A stretch of 64,000 bases of DNA from Terebella lapidaria (Eukaryota; Annelida; Polychaeta; Terebellida; Terebellidae), in NCBI GenBank assembly GCA_949152475.1, contig OX424569.1, positions 20,249,170 to 20,313,169 of the forward strand, read 5' to 3'. The stretch's first letter is position 1, and every line of letters starts with the position of its first letter. The position numbers were made by a program, and so were the translations under genes. The notes under the pieces are model-generated. The model made no database searches. It saw only the letters and a program-made list of their open reading frames with translations, and was not told where the DNA came from. Positions 33,095 through 43,360 of the stretch are shown one piece after another.

Positions 33095-33480
33095 GACTGC
33101 TCTAAGAAGGAATCTTGTTCTCAGGGTGATCCTTCCAGGCCCTCGATTGATCTTCTGACCGGTATGCATATCATCATTTTGTTGTTTCAGGCCTTTCTAC
33201 AACATTGGTACATAACTTTTTACGCGAGTGTTGATACACAGATTCCTGATATTCCCTATTTTACAGGCCTTATCCTGTGCCCATCAAATGTTGTTGTGGG
33301 GAATCACAAGTACGGTGATCACTGAGTCGATCGCCCATGGGTTGGACCTTTTGATACAACATCTACCAAACTATCACTTCACTGGATGGAAAAAGAAGAC
33401 ATATATTGAGTTGAGATCAATGCCCATGAGACTATACCAATGGAAGATATGCAGGCAAAATATTCCTGGAACACAACTAC
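33095..33480 (+). pseudogene. Possible HYR-like domain remnant, right arm
   Basis: Mirror of 26770-27130. The plus-strand frame reads ITFYASVDTQIPDIPYFTGL then ILCPSNVVVGNHKYGDH, followed after a stop by FDTTSTKLSLHWMEKEDIY. The right arm lacks one stop that the left arm has, and adds another further on. The preceding piece, GDCSKKESCSQGDPSRPS, is followed by GTATGC and later by TTGTTTCAG, which would serve as splice sites. The call rests on the CPSNVVV signature and is weak. Confidence 0.3.
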
Positions 33481-34098
33481 ACCCTCTTTGTCGCGTGAGA
33501 TTTTTCTTTTTGATCTGTGAACTCTTATTATTAAACTTTCTTCTTGTTTTTTATTCTTCAAGATGATCTTATTGTGTGTAATAGATATTAAGTGTAATGT
33601 AAGTGCCAAACTGACAACTGTCCAAATTCCTTTTTAGGCAAATAGGCACAATTGAGTGATGGTTGGAAGCGAATGGCAATTAATATTAGAAGTACCAGTA
33701 TATTACAAGTACACTTTGCATTGCATGTGAGAGTTTTGTACTGCAGTAATTTGTTTGGTTGAAAATGTAATGATTTGTTTTTCAATTAACTTCAACATTG
33801 TATCAAATTGTATGATTTCAAGGACATAGTAAATTTGTCACGTCCGGACACTTGCAAATTTGTCGATCCATACATGTGCCAGTATGGAAAATATAAGCAA
33901 ATATGTTGTATGATTTAAATAAATCACATTTCGACACTGAAAATGCACATACCTGTGTAGTAAATACATAGTTGTATGACATAAATGATTCAACTCAACC
34001 ACACATTGACACTGAACATGCACCTTTAATCAAGTGATTTTAAAATGGGCCAAATTTGGCGGATAAGAAAGCCGCCAAAATCTAGCAGACACTGTTAT

Positions 34099-34344
34099 TT
34101 TTGGGGACGGACCTGGGTTTGTTTCTACATCATTTGCTAAAAGTAACAAAATCAGGACCACGAACAATGCGAAACTTGTGGTATCAGTGAATGTATAGAC
34201 ACGGGTATTGGCACTGAAAATTTTACAGATCTAGACACGAGCATTGTTACATGCAAACACAGACTACGATAATATTGAAAGCATGATGTGTCATCAATTT
34301 CCATATACAAGAGATAATTACCTCCTGTCCGGAGTACGTCCAAA
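34099..34344. other. Short unassigned gap
   Basis: Begins with GGGGACGGACCTGGG, a variant of the motif repeated in the 31673-32666 element, but lies outside it. No gene is seen. Confidence 0.4.
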
Positions 34345-34985
34345 TTAATCAGTGATGGACCTTGCAGTCGACTGGCGCTTCTCTTGTTGCATGACCTCCG
34401 GCCCTGGTGGCGTGATGTCTTTTCTTTTCTCTCGAATCTGCCGGGCCGGCGAGTGGACAGCAGTGCATGTGCTGTGGTTTGGTGTCCGAAAGGGCGAAGC
34501 AGTAGTGGAGTTTATGGCTTCATCAGCACGGTGCATGAGCTCTGGGGAAGATATCTTCATGTCTGGGCTGAAAGCCTGTGACAGAATGTCATCTGCCAGT
34601 TCGATTAGGCTAGAATCAGCAGGAGAGGCACTAGATCCAGACTCACGGAGTTCCATCAGAAGTTTCCCCAATCTATTGGATCCTGGCCACTGGTCCTCTT
34701 TCCGTTTCAAGGTCTCGGCAACAGAGGGCCCCGATGCCCAAAGGAGTGTCAAGGAGTTTCAGGCAGAAGTCAGGGCATGAGTCAAACTTGACTTGGAGAA
34801 TCTGCTTCATGATATCCACTTTCATCCACTCTCGGCGAAATCTGTCAGTATATAATCTGCATTGGCGACTTGTAAAGTGACGATAGACAGGATTTGTTTA
34901 TTGATATCCATGTCACGACAGTAGATAAGATATATGGGCTCAGTAGCAATGATCCGTTGGACTGATATACCTTCCATACTTAGTT
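34345..34985 (-). pseudogene. NADAR (YbiA-like) domain remnant with Ser/Pro-rich tail
   Basis: The minus strand encodes RFRREWMKVDIMKQILQVKF and SCPDFCLKLLDTP (about 34770-34850), then after a shift of frame WASGPSVAETLKRKEDQWPG and SNRLGKLLMELRE (34650-34752). The block W-x-G-x-N-x-LG-x-LM-x-R closes the NADAR fold. NADAR proteins act on ADP-ribose conjugates, including ADP-ribosyl-guanine; that is family knowledge, not shown here. A polar tail of about 100 residues follows to the stop at 34345. The upstream side stops abruptly at 34985, where the GAA tail of LINE D begins. It could be a captured domain of a mobile element or a host gene fragment. The plus-strand 142-codon frame here is a shadow. 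Confidence 0.55.
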
Positions 34986-34987
34986 CG

Positions 34988-35030
34988 CTTCTTCTTTTTC
35001 TTCTTCTTCTTCTTCTTCTTCTTCTTCTTC
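34988..35030 (-). repeat. (GAA)n 3' tail of LINE D
   Basis: A TTC microsatellite on the plus strand, with one longer T-run. Read in the LINE orientation it is (GAA)n, terminal to the 3' untranslated region. It touches the NADAR remnant directly, marking the insertion edge. Confidence 0.9.
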
Positions 35031-35157
35031 CAAATTAGTGCAGAATTCTCAAAGAATGTATTTGCACTGCTGTGAGGGTGCTAGGTGCAGGAATTTGTAC
35101 AATACAGTGAGGTTAAAAGCGGGTCTGGTCTCAGTTCCTCAGCTGCAGGCCTGCCAG

Positions 35158-35793
35158 TCAATCCAAGCTGGGCGCAGCAGTGACGGAGTCCGGTAGAACG
35201 TTCCACAGTCTAGTGACATCTGGGAAGAACGAGGTCTTTCTCGATAGAGTCCGGGCGTAGGGGACCTGGAACTTATCGGTGTTCTTCCTGGAGGGTGTGG
35301 CTGATGGGGTGAAGTGGTTTTCCAGCGGGATATCTACCAGGTCGTTACTGATTCGATACATCATTGCGACCTTGGCCTTGGCTCGTCGTTCTGCGAGTGG
35401 CTCCCAGCCGAGATCAGCTAGCATGGGTGTGACGCTGCTGTGGCGGGAGAAGTTGTTGGTGGCGAAACAAGCGTATTGCCGCTGGACCATCTCCAGACGT
35501 CTGATGTCCTTATCTGTGTGGGGATCCCATACAGTGCAGGCATACTCTAGCACTGGGCAGACTAAGGAAGTGTAGCATTGAGTCTTTATGTGTCTTGGAG
35601 TGCCACTGAGATTCCTCTGCAGGAACATCTTGGTGCCATCTGCTTTCCTGGCGATGGACGTGCAGTGGGGGCTCCAGGACATGGTCTTGTGTAGGTGCAC
35701 TCCAAGGTATGCTGCACTGTCCTTCATTTCCAGTGTGTGGCTGTGGATTGTGTAGTCTGTGGTGACTGGCGTTTTTATCCTAGTGTGTGGCAC
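35158..35793 (-). pseudogene. LINE D C-terminal region, 211 codons
   Basis: Reads LEMKDSAAYLGVHLHKTMSW, SGTPRHIKTQCYTSLVCPVL, EYACTVWDPHTDKDIRRLEM and VQRQYACF. The YLGV...MSW and PVLEYA-x-VWDP blocks are the standard region after the RT in jockey/CR1/L2-type LINEs. It is disconnected from the RT by a frame change near 35785, just after FNATECHT. The apparent first codon (GTG) is not a real start. Confidence 0.85.
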
Positions 35794-36632
35794 TCGGTGG
35801 CATTAAATTCCATGGACCACCTTTTCTCCCAGGCTTGGAGAGCTACCAGGTCATCTTGGAGCTGTTGAGCGTCTCGACTGGTCCTTATGATGCGGTACAC
35901 CAGAGTGTCGTCTGCAAAGAGACGTGTTGTTGAGGTCACCTCGGTCGGCATGTCGTTTATGTAGATCAAAAACAGGATCGGGCCAAGGACTGTTCCTTGA
36001 GGTACACCTGATGTGACAGGGATGGTTTCGGACTGCTGGCCCTCCAGGACTACCTTCTGTGTGCGGTCGGCAAGGAAGGACTGTATCCATCCAAGGTTGT
36101 GGCTGCAGATGACATAGGTCCTTAGCTTCAGTCCTAGGTGAGCACGTGAAACTTTATCGAAAGCTTTCGAAAAGTCCAGCAGGATGGCATCTACTTGGAG
36201 GTTTTTGTCAAGGGCGTTCTGGATGTCGTCAACTGCCAGTAGATGTTGGGTGTCGCATGACCGGCGCTTCCTGAACCCATGTTGTGAGTTTGTTAAGATG
36301 TTGTTGGCATCCAGATGTCGCATGATGCTTGAACTCACAATGTGCTCCATAATCTTACAGCAGGTGGAAGTGAGTGAGATAGGCCTGTAGTTTGCTGCGA
36401 CTGAGTGGTCACCCTTCTTGTAGACTGGCACTACATCAACCTGACGACACTCACGGGGGACTGATTCTTGGTTGTAAGATGCTTGGTAGATGGTGGTAAG
36501 CATAAGTGCCAGCTGGTCTGCAGCTTCCTTCAATAAGGTGGCAGGGATGTCGTCAGGTCCTGTAGCCTTGTGGGCTTTGATGTTTCGCAGCAGCTTAGCC
36601 ACTCGGCTCACATGCACAGTGATGTTGTTCAT
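35775..36632 (-). pseudogene. LINE D reverse transcriptase, 285 codons
   Basis: Blocks: HKATGPDDIPATLLKEAA, VVPVYKKGDHSVAANYRPIS, SQHGFRKRRSCDTQHLLAVD, AILLDFSKAFDKVSRAHLGL, SGVPQGTVLGPILFLIYIND, TRLFADDTLVYR. All catalytic aspartates (LDFSKAFD and FADD) are present. The same frame continues upstream, past one stop at about 36827, into the endonuclease linker (YVKSLKKDASGVGPLNDKNG), so the true coding unit is longer than this frame. It lies between the linker and the C-terminal region. Confidence 0.9.
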
Positions 36633-36824
36633 GTCAGGATGTGCACGTACTTGAGGGCTGGTTGACTCTAATGTGTCAGTGCTGTTGACAGGGCTGAAGA
36701 CGGAGGCAAATTGAGCATTCAGGATATTCGCCTGGGTAGCAGGGTCACTCTGTGCTATGCCATTCTTGTCGTTCAGCGGGCCAACACCGCTAGCATCCTT
36801 CTTCAGGGATTTGACATAAGAGTA

Positions 36825-37472
36825 CTATCTCTTCGGGTTTTTGCCAGAGTCAGGGTTGATGATGCCCATCAAGTACTCATGGAAGGCTCGCCTGCACTCT
36901 TGTTTCTGTGCTTTCTGTAGCAACTTTAGGTGTGCAAGGTCCTTCGGTCGTCTTATGTGACAGTATTTCCTGTGGGCCCTTTTTTGTCGACAGAAGAGTT
37001 TCTTAATCGCCGTGTTGGCCCAGGGTTTGGTGTAGCTGGAGCTGGTCCACTTTGTGGGTACAAGGTCAGACATCACCTGTTGGAGGGATTCCGAGAAGTT
37101 TGTCCACAGCTCTTGGACTGGTGTTTCAACGGTGTACTCAGAGTGGAAAGAGGTGTTGAGTTGCCTAATTCTCTCCCTGATGAGTTGTAGATCAGACCGC
37201 TTCCACAGTAGGATTTTTTTCTTGGGGGGTTTGGATCTCCGGGGGCGCAGACGGGTTACAGCAATGACAGCAGCATGATCTCCCAGTCCAGGAATTGCAG
37301 AGCATCTCTGGAGAAGCGATTTCCTATTTGTTAGGATCAGATCCAGGACGTTGTCTGGGCTGAATCTAGTGGGGAAATCAACAATCTGCTCCAGGCCTAG
37401 TTCCTGTGTTGCTTCTAGGTATCCCTCGCTGATTGCTGCGGCATACTGATTTCCTTCTACGGTAGAGGTCAA
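36825..37472 (-). pseudogene. LINE D endonuclease C-terminal half and linker, 215 codons
   Basis: Contains EQIVDFPTRFSPDNVLDLIL and LGDHAAVIAVTRL, the terminal strands of apurinic-like endonuclease, where GDH replaces the usual SDH. KPWANTAIKKLFCRQKRAHR follows as the linker to RT. Residues 1-10 continue the preceding frame after the G-run. The active site upstream (GTETWF, GGDFNLPD) is split by the homopolymer length change. Confidence 0.85.
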
Positions 37473-37477
37473 CCAGT

Positions 37478-38161
37478 CTACATCCGGCAGGTTGAAGTCC
37501 CCCCCCCCCCAATGATGGTGACTGCCGACAAGAACTTCTGCGATATATCACGGAAGTTGTCAGTCATGGCTTCCATGTACTCTGTGTATGTACGGGGAGC
37601 GCGGTAGCAAGACGCTATGACCACAGGTATATTTTTGCCCACCGCGAATTTTGCCACAATCATTTCACAGTTCCGTGTGGTTTTTACAGCGACACTTTGC
37701 AGGTCCTGTTTTATTGCTAGGAGCACCCCGCCATGGCCAGCTGGTCCTGACGTGTCGTCGGTCCGATCTCTGTGGAAAACCTTATATGTGTTGGGGAAGT
37801 ACTCTGCGTTGTGCTCGGGGCCTCTGAACCATGTCTCAGTCCCCATGACGACATCTGGATCTGTCATCTCCGGAAAGGCTTGAAGCTCTGCCATCTTGTA
37901 TCGCAGGCTTTGGAAGTTGATGTTGACAATCCTCAGTAGCTTGTTTTCATCTATCTTCCTAGCATGTTGCCTAGGGGAGGAGCTAGGTAGAGGCGAGCCA
38001 ATGGGGGGTAGCGGGCTGCTAGACAAGGACGACGATGTTGATGAGTCTGGCAGGTGGGGTGATTCATCGAACATAATCGAACTGTAATTGGGGAGACTGC
38101 AGTTGGAGCATATCCAAGGCTCAGAGCTATTTGCAAGGGCATCATATACAAGAGTGTTCAT
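37478..38161 (-). pseudogene. LINE D PHD end, linker and endonuclease N-terminal half
   Basis: The frame opens at 38161 with MNTLVYDALANSSEPWICSN, the last part of the PHD finger. The rest of the finger (CQVCNRACRWGQKAIFCEGC and NTWYHKQC) is in the same frame upstream to about 38250, giving a C4HC3 pattern. A Ser/Pro linker is followed by IVNINFQSLRYKMAELQAF (endonuclease start), VVMGTETWFRG (ExW catalytic), HGGVLLAIK and ASCYRAPRTY. It ends in a G-run frame change right before the DFNLPD motif. Confidence 0.9.
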
Positions 38162-38420
38162 CCCAATGCACTGTTTATGGTACCAAGTGTTACATCCCTC
38201 ACAGAAGATGGCCTTCTGGCCCCATCTACAAGCTCTGTTGCAGACTTGGCAGGGGAATTTGGGTTTTTTTCCTCACCATGATTGATGCATCATAAACTTG
38301 GGAAATTTGAAGTCAGTACAAACCACTGGGTGTCTGGGCTCTGGGCCTATATGTGCTGCCATAACAGGAAGTGGGGTTGTGGGTGTGTTGTCAATGTAAA
38401 CAACATGGCCGCCGATCAGG

Positions 38421-39066
38421 AAAAGTTCAAGGTAGCCTAAAATCCAAATAGGTTTCCATATCCAGCACAGTTTTGGACGAATCTACAGGTTCCACGGTGT
38501 TTCATTTAGCTGTACAGCAGTTTGCAGGTTCGTTTGAGAGCCAAATTGCTCAAAATTAGGTAAAAAGGTTTATGCCAAAAAGTGACAGCCAGCATCCTCA
38601 CGCATGCACCTACTCCCTCGTTTTTCGCATCTTGTATGGTCTTTGACTTGGGCAGCAAGAAGGTGCAGAATGTTTAATTCCGTCATAAACGGAATCCACA
38701 GGCTGTGATTCATGAGCGCAGCTTCCAATGTATTGTTGTGAAAACCTCGATCAAGAGTCAATGAAGCTTGACTAAATGGTTTTCACAGTGATCGATTGCT
38801 TTGAACAAGCACTTTAAGTGGGCGATAATTTGGTAGCTGTAGCTATTTATTAAAAAAAACTAAGAGAAATACTGGAAAAATGCCGACCAAAGTTTCTGCA
38901 ATCGAATATCATTCGCCTACTTCACAATATCAGTACATCCAGGAACTATATTCCGTGTTATAATCAGTAATTATCCTTAGTTTGTGAGAGCAGTATTCCT
39001 GCTGTTGTTGCTACTTCAGAAATTCTACGTTAGGAATTTGATACCTTTGAAGCTCTATACTCCAGA
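38421..39066. other. Unassigned sequence between LINE D and an E-type end
   Basis: No gene is recognised. It may contain the LINE D 5' leader at its left edge (AACATGGCCGCCGATC near 38401). Nothing on the minus strand continues the NADAR remnant in a way I can see. Confidence 0.4.
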
Positions 39067-39538
39067 AAAATAGAGCCATAGGGCTCTGCGCTTACCGGAC
39101 CCAAGATATATGTTTCAGTTATATGTAAGCTGAAAGCAATGTCATGAAGTCATGAGAATAATTGCACATCATTCACGCCTAAAACTTGCTCTACGTAAGT
39201 CGATCGTGTTAGATCCTAATATACATTGATATGAAACTAGAATGGAAAGGACTAGTACTGTCAAAGATATTCTTTCCTTTTGTATTGGTTTCAGAATATA
39301 TAATTTCCTATATGCTGACAATTGATTCCTAAGCTGTAAAGTTGATAATAAGCGAGATATTAGCCATTTTGTGCTGTGACCTTGAAAATTAGGTCGACGG
39401 TCAAAATCAAGGTGACGAGAATAATCGCCATATATAATTTCCTATATGTGTACAATTGATTCCTAATTTATAATCCCAATATTAGGTGAGATATTAGGGG
39501 AAATTTGTCCCCATTATAAAGCATAGGCTAGTTTAATT
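39067..39538 (-). mobile_element. Truncated element with GCAGAGCC-hairpin end (minus)
   Basis: 39067-39290 is the reverse complement of 9130-9352, starting with the hairpin AGAGCC-ATAG-GGCTCT then GCGCTTACCGGACCC. It continues into about 1.5 units of the 134-bp repeat (39290-39535). It ends where the long inverted repeat 39539-41194 begins, so it was truncated or interrupted there. Confidence 0.75.
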
Positions 39539-41194
39539 CCCAACAGATAATTTCTGAATTTAAGCAAGGCCTCTGCATAAAAATTACCAGTAATGATAAA
39601 ACTAAACAATCCAATAATAGACCAGTACGGATCCTGTAATTTCCCTTCTATTGCATTGGAATCAAGGCACCATAGAATGCCAATTAAGGTCACTCCTACC
39701 ACGTGTTTGTTGGTCTTTTCAGCTGCCATTAACATGGGAAATATCTCTGCCTCAATATCTCTGCCCCATGCACCAGTTTTGTTCTGCGTCTTTTCAGCTG
39801 CCATTAACATGGGAAATATCTCTGCCTCAATATCTCTGCCCCATGCACCAGTTTTGTTCTGCGTGGCAAATGGAGCGTGGCAAATGGAGCATGTTCATTG
39901 TTGATTGGTTGCCGGTTGACACAGGAGTTGCCCCTTATGTATGATACAGTAATGACAGGTGATTTGTTTGTCCAGAACGATATGACAGTTACCTGAAAAC
40001 AATGCAGTAGCTCAAGATAAATGTTCTATGCCAATGAACGCTTTGACCTCTAGTCTCAAGAATGATTACACGGCAAATTTGGAATGGCATTTACATGTAT
40101 ACATCCCAAGTTAGACCTTTTTGCATTCACAAAATTGAGAAGGGTTTTATGCAATGACATTTGACATCAAGAACAAAGACATCCCTGACACAAGATATTG
40201 TGGTTAACATGGGAAATTTCTTGCCGTCTTTCTCATTCCATCCATGCCCTGTAGGGTTTTGAACAACCCCTAGTGGTTAATGGCTCTAGTCCCTGTGCTT
40301 ACGAGGTCAATGTTGATATAAATAATAGATTCAATGAAGGACAGCCCACAGACCAATTGCATCATCACAGACCAATTTCATCGTCTCAGCTCAGATGATA
40401 CTAACATATGAAGGGGGACGCGCTGTCAGATCCAGTGAATGCATGAAATAGGGTCATGAATTTATCACTGATGACATCAACGTTGACCTTGTCGGGACGA
40501 AGGTTCTCTTTCAAAAGATCAGTCATATGTAATGAATTCCTGAAACAAGTGATGTGCTAGAACAACATATCAGAAGACCTTCAATTAAGGACACGAACTA
40601 GAGCCCATTAACCAGTAGGGGCTGTTCAAAACAAAACACAGACCATGAATGGACTGAAACAGACAACAAAGATGGTTCCCATCTAGACCATTTTGTCAAG
40701 GAGGTCTTTGACCTTTGTGTCAAATGCCACTGCACCAAATATAGTTCACCTTGCGAATCCAGAAGATCCAAGTTGGAATGAACATGTATATACCAATGCT
40801 TATTTGCTGTGTAATCGTTCTTGAGACTATAGGTCAAGCTATGATTGGCACACATATTTATGTGCCATACATAAGGGGTAATCATTTTTATTGTATTAAA
40901 TACATCAGCACGATTATGCTACTGTGTCAACAGGAAAGCTTTTCAACAATGACCATGCTTCATTTGCCACGCAGAACAAAACTGGTGGGTGTTCAGTCAG
41001 GGACCCTTCCCATGCTCATGACAGCTGATAAAACGATCTAAGAATGATTTTTACTGGCTTTTTTTTGTGCCATGATTACAATGCAATAGAAAGGAAATTA
41101 CAGGATTTGTAATAGTCTATTATTGGATTGTTCAGTTCCAATACTGATAATTCTTATGCAGAGACCTTGCTTATATTCAAAAATTATCTATTGG
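39539..41194. mobile_element. 1.66-kb element with long inverted arms
   Basis: The left arm (39539 to about 40300) and right arm (about 40560-41194) are inverted copies: CAACAGATAATTTCTGAATT against the complement of TTGAATATAAGC...; GCAAGGCCTCTGCAT against ATGCAGAGACCTTGC; and GAACAACCCCTAGTGGTTAA against TTAACCAGTAGGGGCTGTTC. The centre is 40300-40560. No transposase is seen. Arms differ by about 15-20 percent by eye, so it is old. No target duplication is clear. Confidence 0.75.
39715..39864 (+). repeat. 75-bp tandem duplication in the left arm
   Basis: Two copies start at 39715 and 39790 (TTTTCAGCTGCCATTAACAT ... TTTTGTTCTGCGT). They are nearly identical and in frame (75 is divisible by three), which creates a repetitive open frame FSAAINMGNISASISLPHAP. 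The right arm has only one copy, so this is a later local duplication. Confidence 0.9.
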
Positions 41195-42072
41195 CTTTGG
41201 TAGCCATCTTGGATTTCCCTTGTTTTCCGTGAAGTGAAAAGGTGTTTCATTACATGTACAACTAATAAAGACGGCTTCTGCAGACCTCAAATACTGGTTC
41301 ATGTGCATTTTTGACTTTCTTACCAGGTCAAATGACAGAAAACTGCACTCTTTTTTAATGACTACAAGCGGGTGTCGCATTCATCATCAAATCATGTGTC
41401 CAGGAATTCACTATTTCTGTAAATTGATTCTTATCTTCTGAGCTTGTTATGTGGGAATGGAACTGCTTTCACTATCAATCTGGTCCCCTCTCAGGGTTTC
41501 TACACATATCATTCGCACCTTGACAGACATTTTTAATTCTGAAGCAACCAACATACACAGGTACCCAGCAATGACAGAAATGGATTCTTCAGTATCAAAA
41601 ACATGGGTATAGACACCAAAACCATGTCTCTACCTGCAATGGAAGCCGAGTTATGGCCCAAAACATGATTTCGGCATTTTCGATGGTGGCCATTTTGGAG
41701 AAGGCCCAAAACAACCATTTTCAACAATTGGTGGGTCTCTGGAATCTCCCTAATAATCAATAATAGGATGAAATCTAACTAAAAAAATTGATTTCAGATG
41801 ATCATGCGGTGAGGGGGGTGCAGGCACACCTATTACAGTACATGTCCGACTACGAGATCCATAAATAACATGTCAAAATTCAAGCAAAAATCTGTTTTTT
41901 GGACATATAGCTGTAGAATGTTCGATATAATTATCTTTTTCTGTTTTAAGTGGGTTGGTCTTGTTATTCTTGTCAGTTTGATACCAACTTTGTTGATATT
42001 GGATAATATTTGACATGCACAGGTAGAAATAACCGATTTCTCAAACAGCCGTTTTAGGTCGATTTACTGCAA
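41195..42072. other. Unassigned sequence
   Basis: No gene, long repeat or RNA is recognised. Short open frames on the minus strand have no domain. Confidence 0.4.
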
Positions 42073-42800
42073 AAAGAACAAGGGCCACTGGCCTCAAAGG
42101 AAGAGCTTCGAAAATGTTTGCACAGATCTATTTAAAAATCCTTGAATACTGTATTTGATTTGGTACATATATGTTGTGGCCATATTGTAACTGTACTGGG
42201 CAGAATCTATATCTTGTTGGGCCAATAAATGTTTCTTGTATTACAAGTAACTATTTTTTTATTGTGGTCAATAATAGACTTAACTATACTCGGATTTTTT
42301 CTTGCCAACTTTTTCAATTTTCATGATAGCTGTCTGAAATTTGGTAGAAAATTGCCGTTTGCCTCCCAGGTGAAGTATGCCAAGTTATGGAACGATAACA
42401 TTTAGCATCACAAAAATATTAGCGAAAAACAGTGTAAACGAGTTAAAAAAATACGAGTATAGTAAAAGTAATGATAACCTATTCGTTTACAGCCATGATT
42501 GGATAGAACTTTTTAGGGGCCGGACGAGTCAGAAATTTCCGACCCGGGTACCTGTGTGGTCTGACCCAACCCGTCCAAATATATAACAAAATTTGAATGA
42601 CACTCACTGAAACTATTTGTAACACGTAAACGCCAGACATAGATCATTGACACTTTTTTTTTCTCAGCGTTTTTTTTTTGCAAGTTTGAAAAAGATCACA
42701 ATGTCATGACCTCATAAAACTATACCTCATTTTTTTTCCCCGATGATTTCCTTGTCATTCTTGTGATTTTAATACTGTTTATCATAAATATTGAAACATT
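42073..42800 (-). repeat. Inverted copy of the left-end repeat
   Basis: Reverse complement of 1-567, with an additional 130-160 bases near 42290-42480 that the left copy lacks. The end at 42073 (AAGAACAAGGGCCACTGGCC) equals the end near 567. One 131-bp monomer lies at 42190-42290. Confidence 0.75.
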
Positions 42801-42894
42801 TATCTTGATTCGTTCTCGGTTATGGATAACGAAATTCTGACCCAGATTATTGTATACGACTCGCCCCGAATTTGGGTACCTGTCGACTCGTCCG

Positions 42895-43360
42895 GGCTCT
42901 AGAACCTTTACATTGTTGAGCCCAATAATAAATGTTTCTTGTCATACCGTATTGGTCCTAATAGTAGCACGGCGAGCTAAAGCAAGACCAAATGCAGCAG
43001 CGCGCACAAAAATGGCGTCAAACTTGAGGTCAAATTAAAAACAAATCACTTAATAGTATACCTATGGCTTTTAATCCCCTTTATTATTATTCAAATAACA
43101 TGAGTGTATGGAATGGAACACTCAAAGATGGTATTAGAAAGATATGAAGTGAATTATTTGGTTACAAAAATCAAACATTTTTGGGCAAAAGAGGGGGCCT
43201 CTCTACTATTAGGGCACGTGCCACTATTAGGACCAATACGGTAACTATTTTTATTGTGGCCAATAAGACTTAATAAGTCAAACTAATGTTACCTTATTCA
43301 GTTACAGCCATGAAATCTCAACAATTCAGAAGCTTTACCTTATTGAGCCCGTATAAAAAT
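42895..43360 (-). repeat. 131-bp monomers split by a MITE
   Basis: GAGCCCAATAATAAATGTTT (42917) and AACTATTTTTATTGTGGCCA (43244) are the two halves of one monomer of the 12880-13745 family in reverse. A further partial monomer ends near 43355. The MITE at 42947-43241 separates the halves. Confidence 0.8.
42947..43241. mobile_element. 295-bp TA MITE (Tc1/mariner-like)
   Basis: TIRs CCGTATTGGTCCTAATAGTA (42947) and TAGGACCAATACGG (ending 43241) are flanked by TA on both sides (42945-42946, 43242-43243). Removing it rejoins a 131-bp monomer (TTCTTGTCA-TA-ACTATTTTTA), which confirms the insertion. There is no coding capacity. TA duplication suggests a Tc1/mariner transposase acting in trans. Confidence 0.9.

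Larger units (their letters stand above)
31010..34098 (-). repeat. Right arm of the 8.2-kb inverted repeat
   Basis: Reverse-complement partner of 25844-28870. It carries GATTTAAATAAATC at 31026, 31337 and 33912, in the orientation mirroring the left arm. It also contains a 1-kb DNA element (31673-32666) that the left arm lacks, which inserted after the arms were duplicated. Short conserved words such as VEDSESPVLLCYTTAQLLKD (31490-31560, and its mirror at 28050-28120) are kept in both arms, but frames do not extend. Confidence 0.85.
34986..38420 (-). mobile_element. LINE D: PHD finger - endonuclease - RT LINE, nearly full length
   Basis: On the minus strand the order is: a possible start MAAHIGPEPRHP (about 38362), a PHD finger (38090-38250), a Ser/Pro linker, endonuclease, RT, C-terminal domain, and a (GAA)n tail (34988-35030). 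Few disruptions are seen: a stop before the PHD, a frame change at a G-run (C-run 37499-37510 on plus), one stop at about 36827, and a frame change near 35785. This makes it the best-preserved LINE in the window. PHD-bearing LINEs are known in the CR1/L2 group. Clade assignment needs a tree. Confidence 0.9.

Noticed and set aside
25844-34098. Maverick/Polinton or other capsid-bearing element, suggested by long inverted arms
   Set aside because: No polymerase, integrase, protease, ATPase or capsid-like frame is recognisable.
34352-34780. 142-codon plus-strand frame
   Set aside because: It is antisense to the NADAR remnant, which has a recognisable domain on the other strand.
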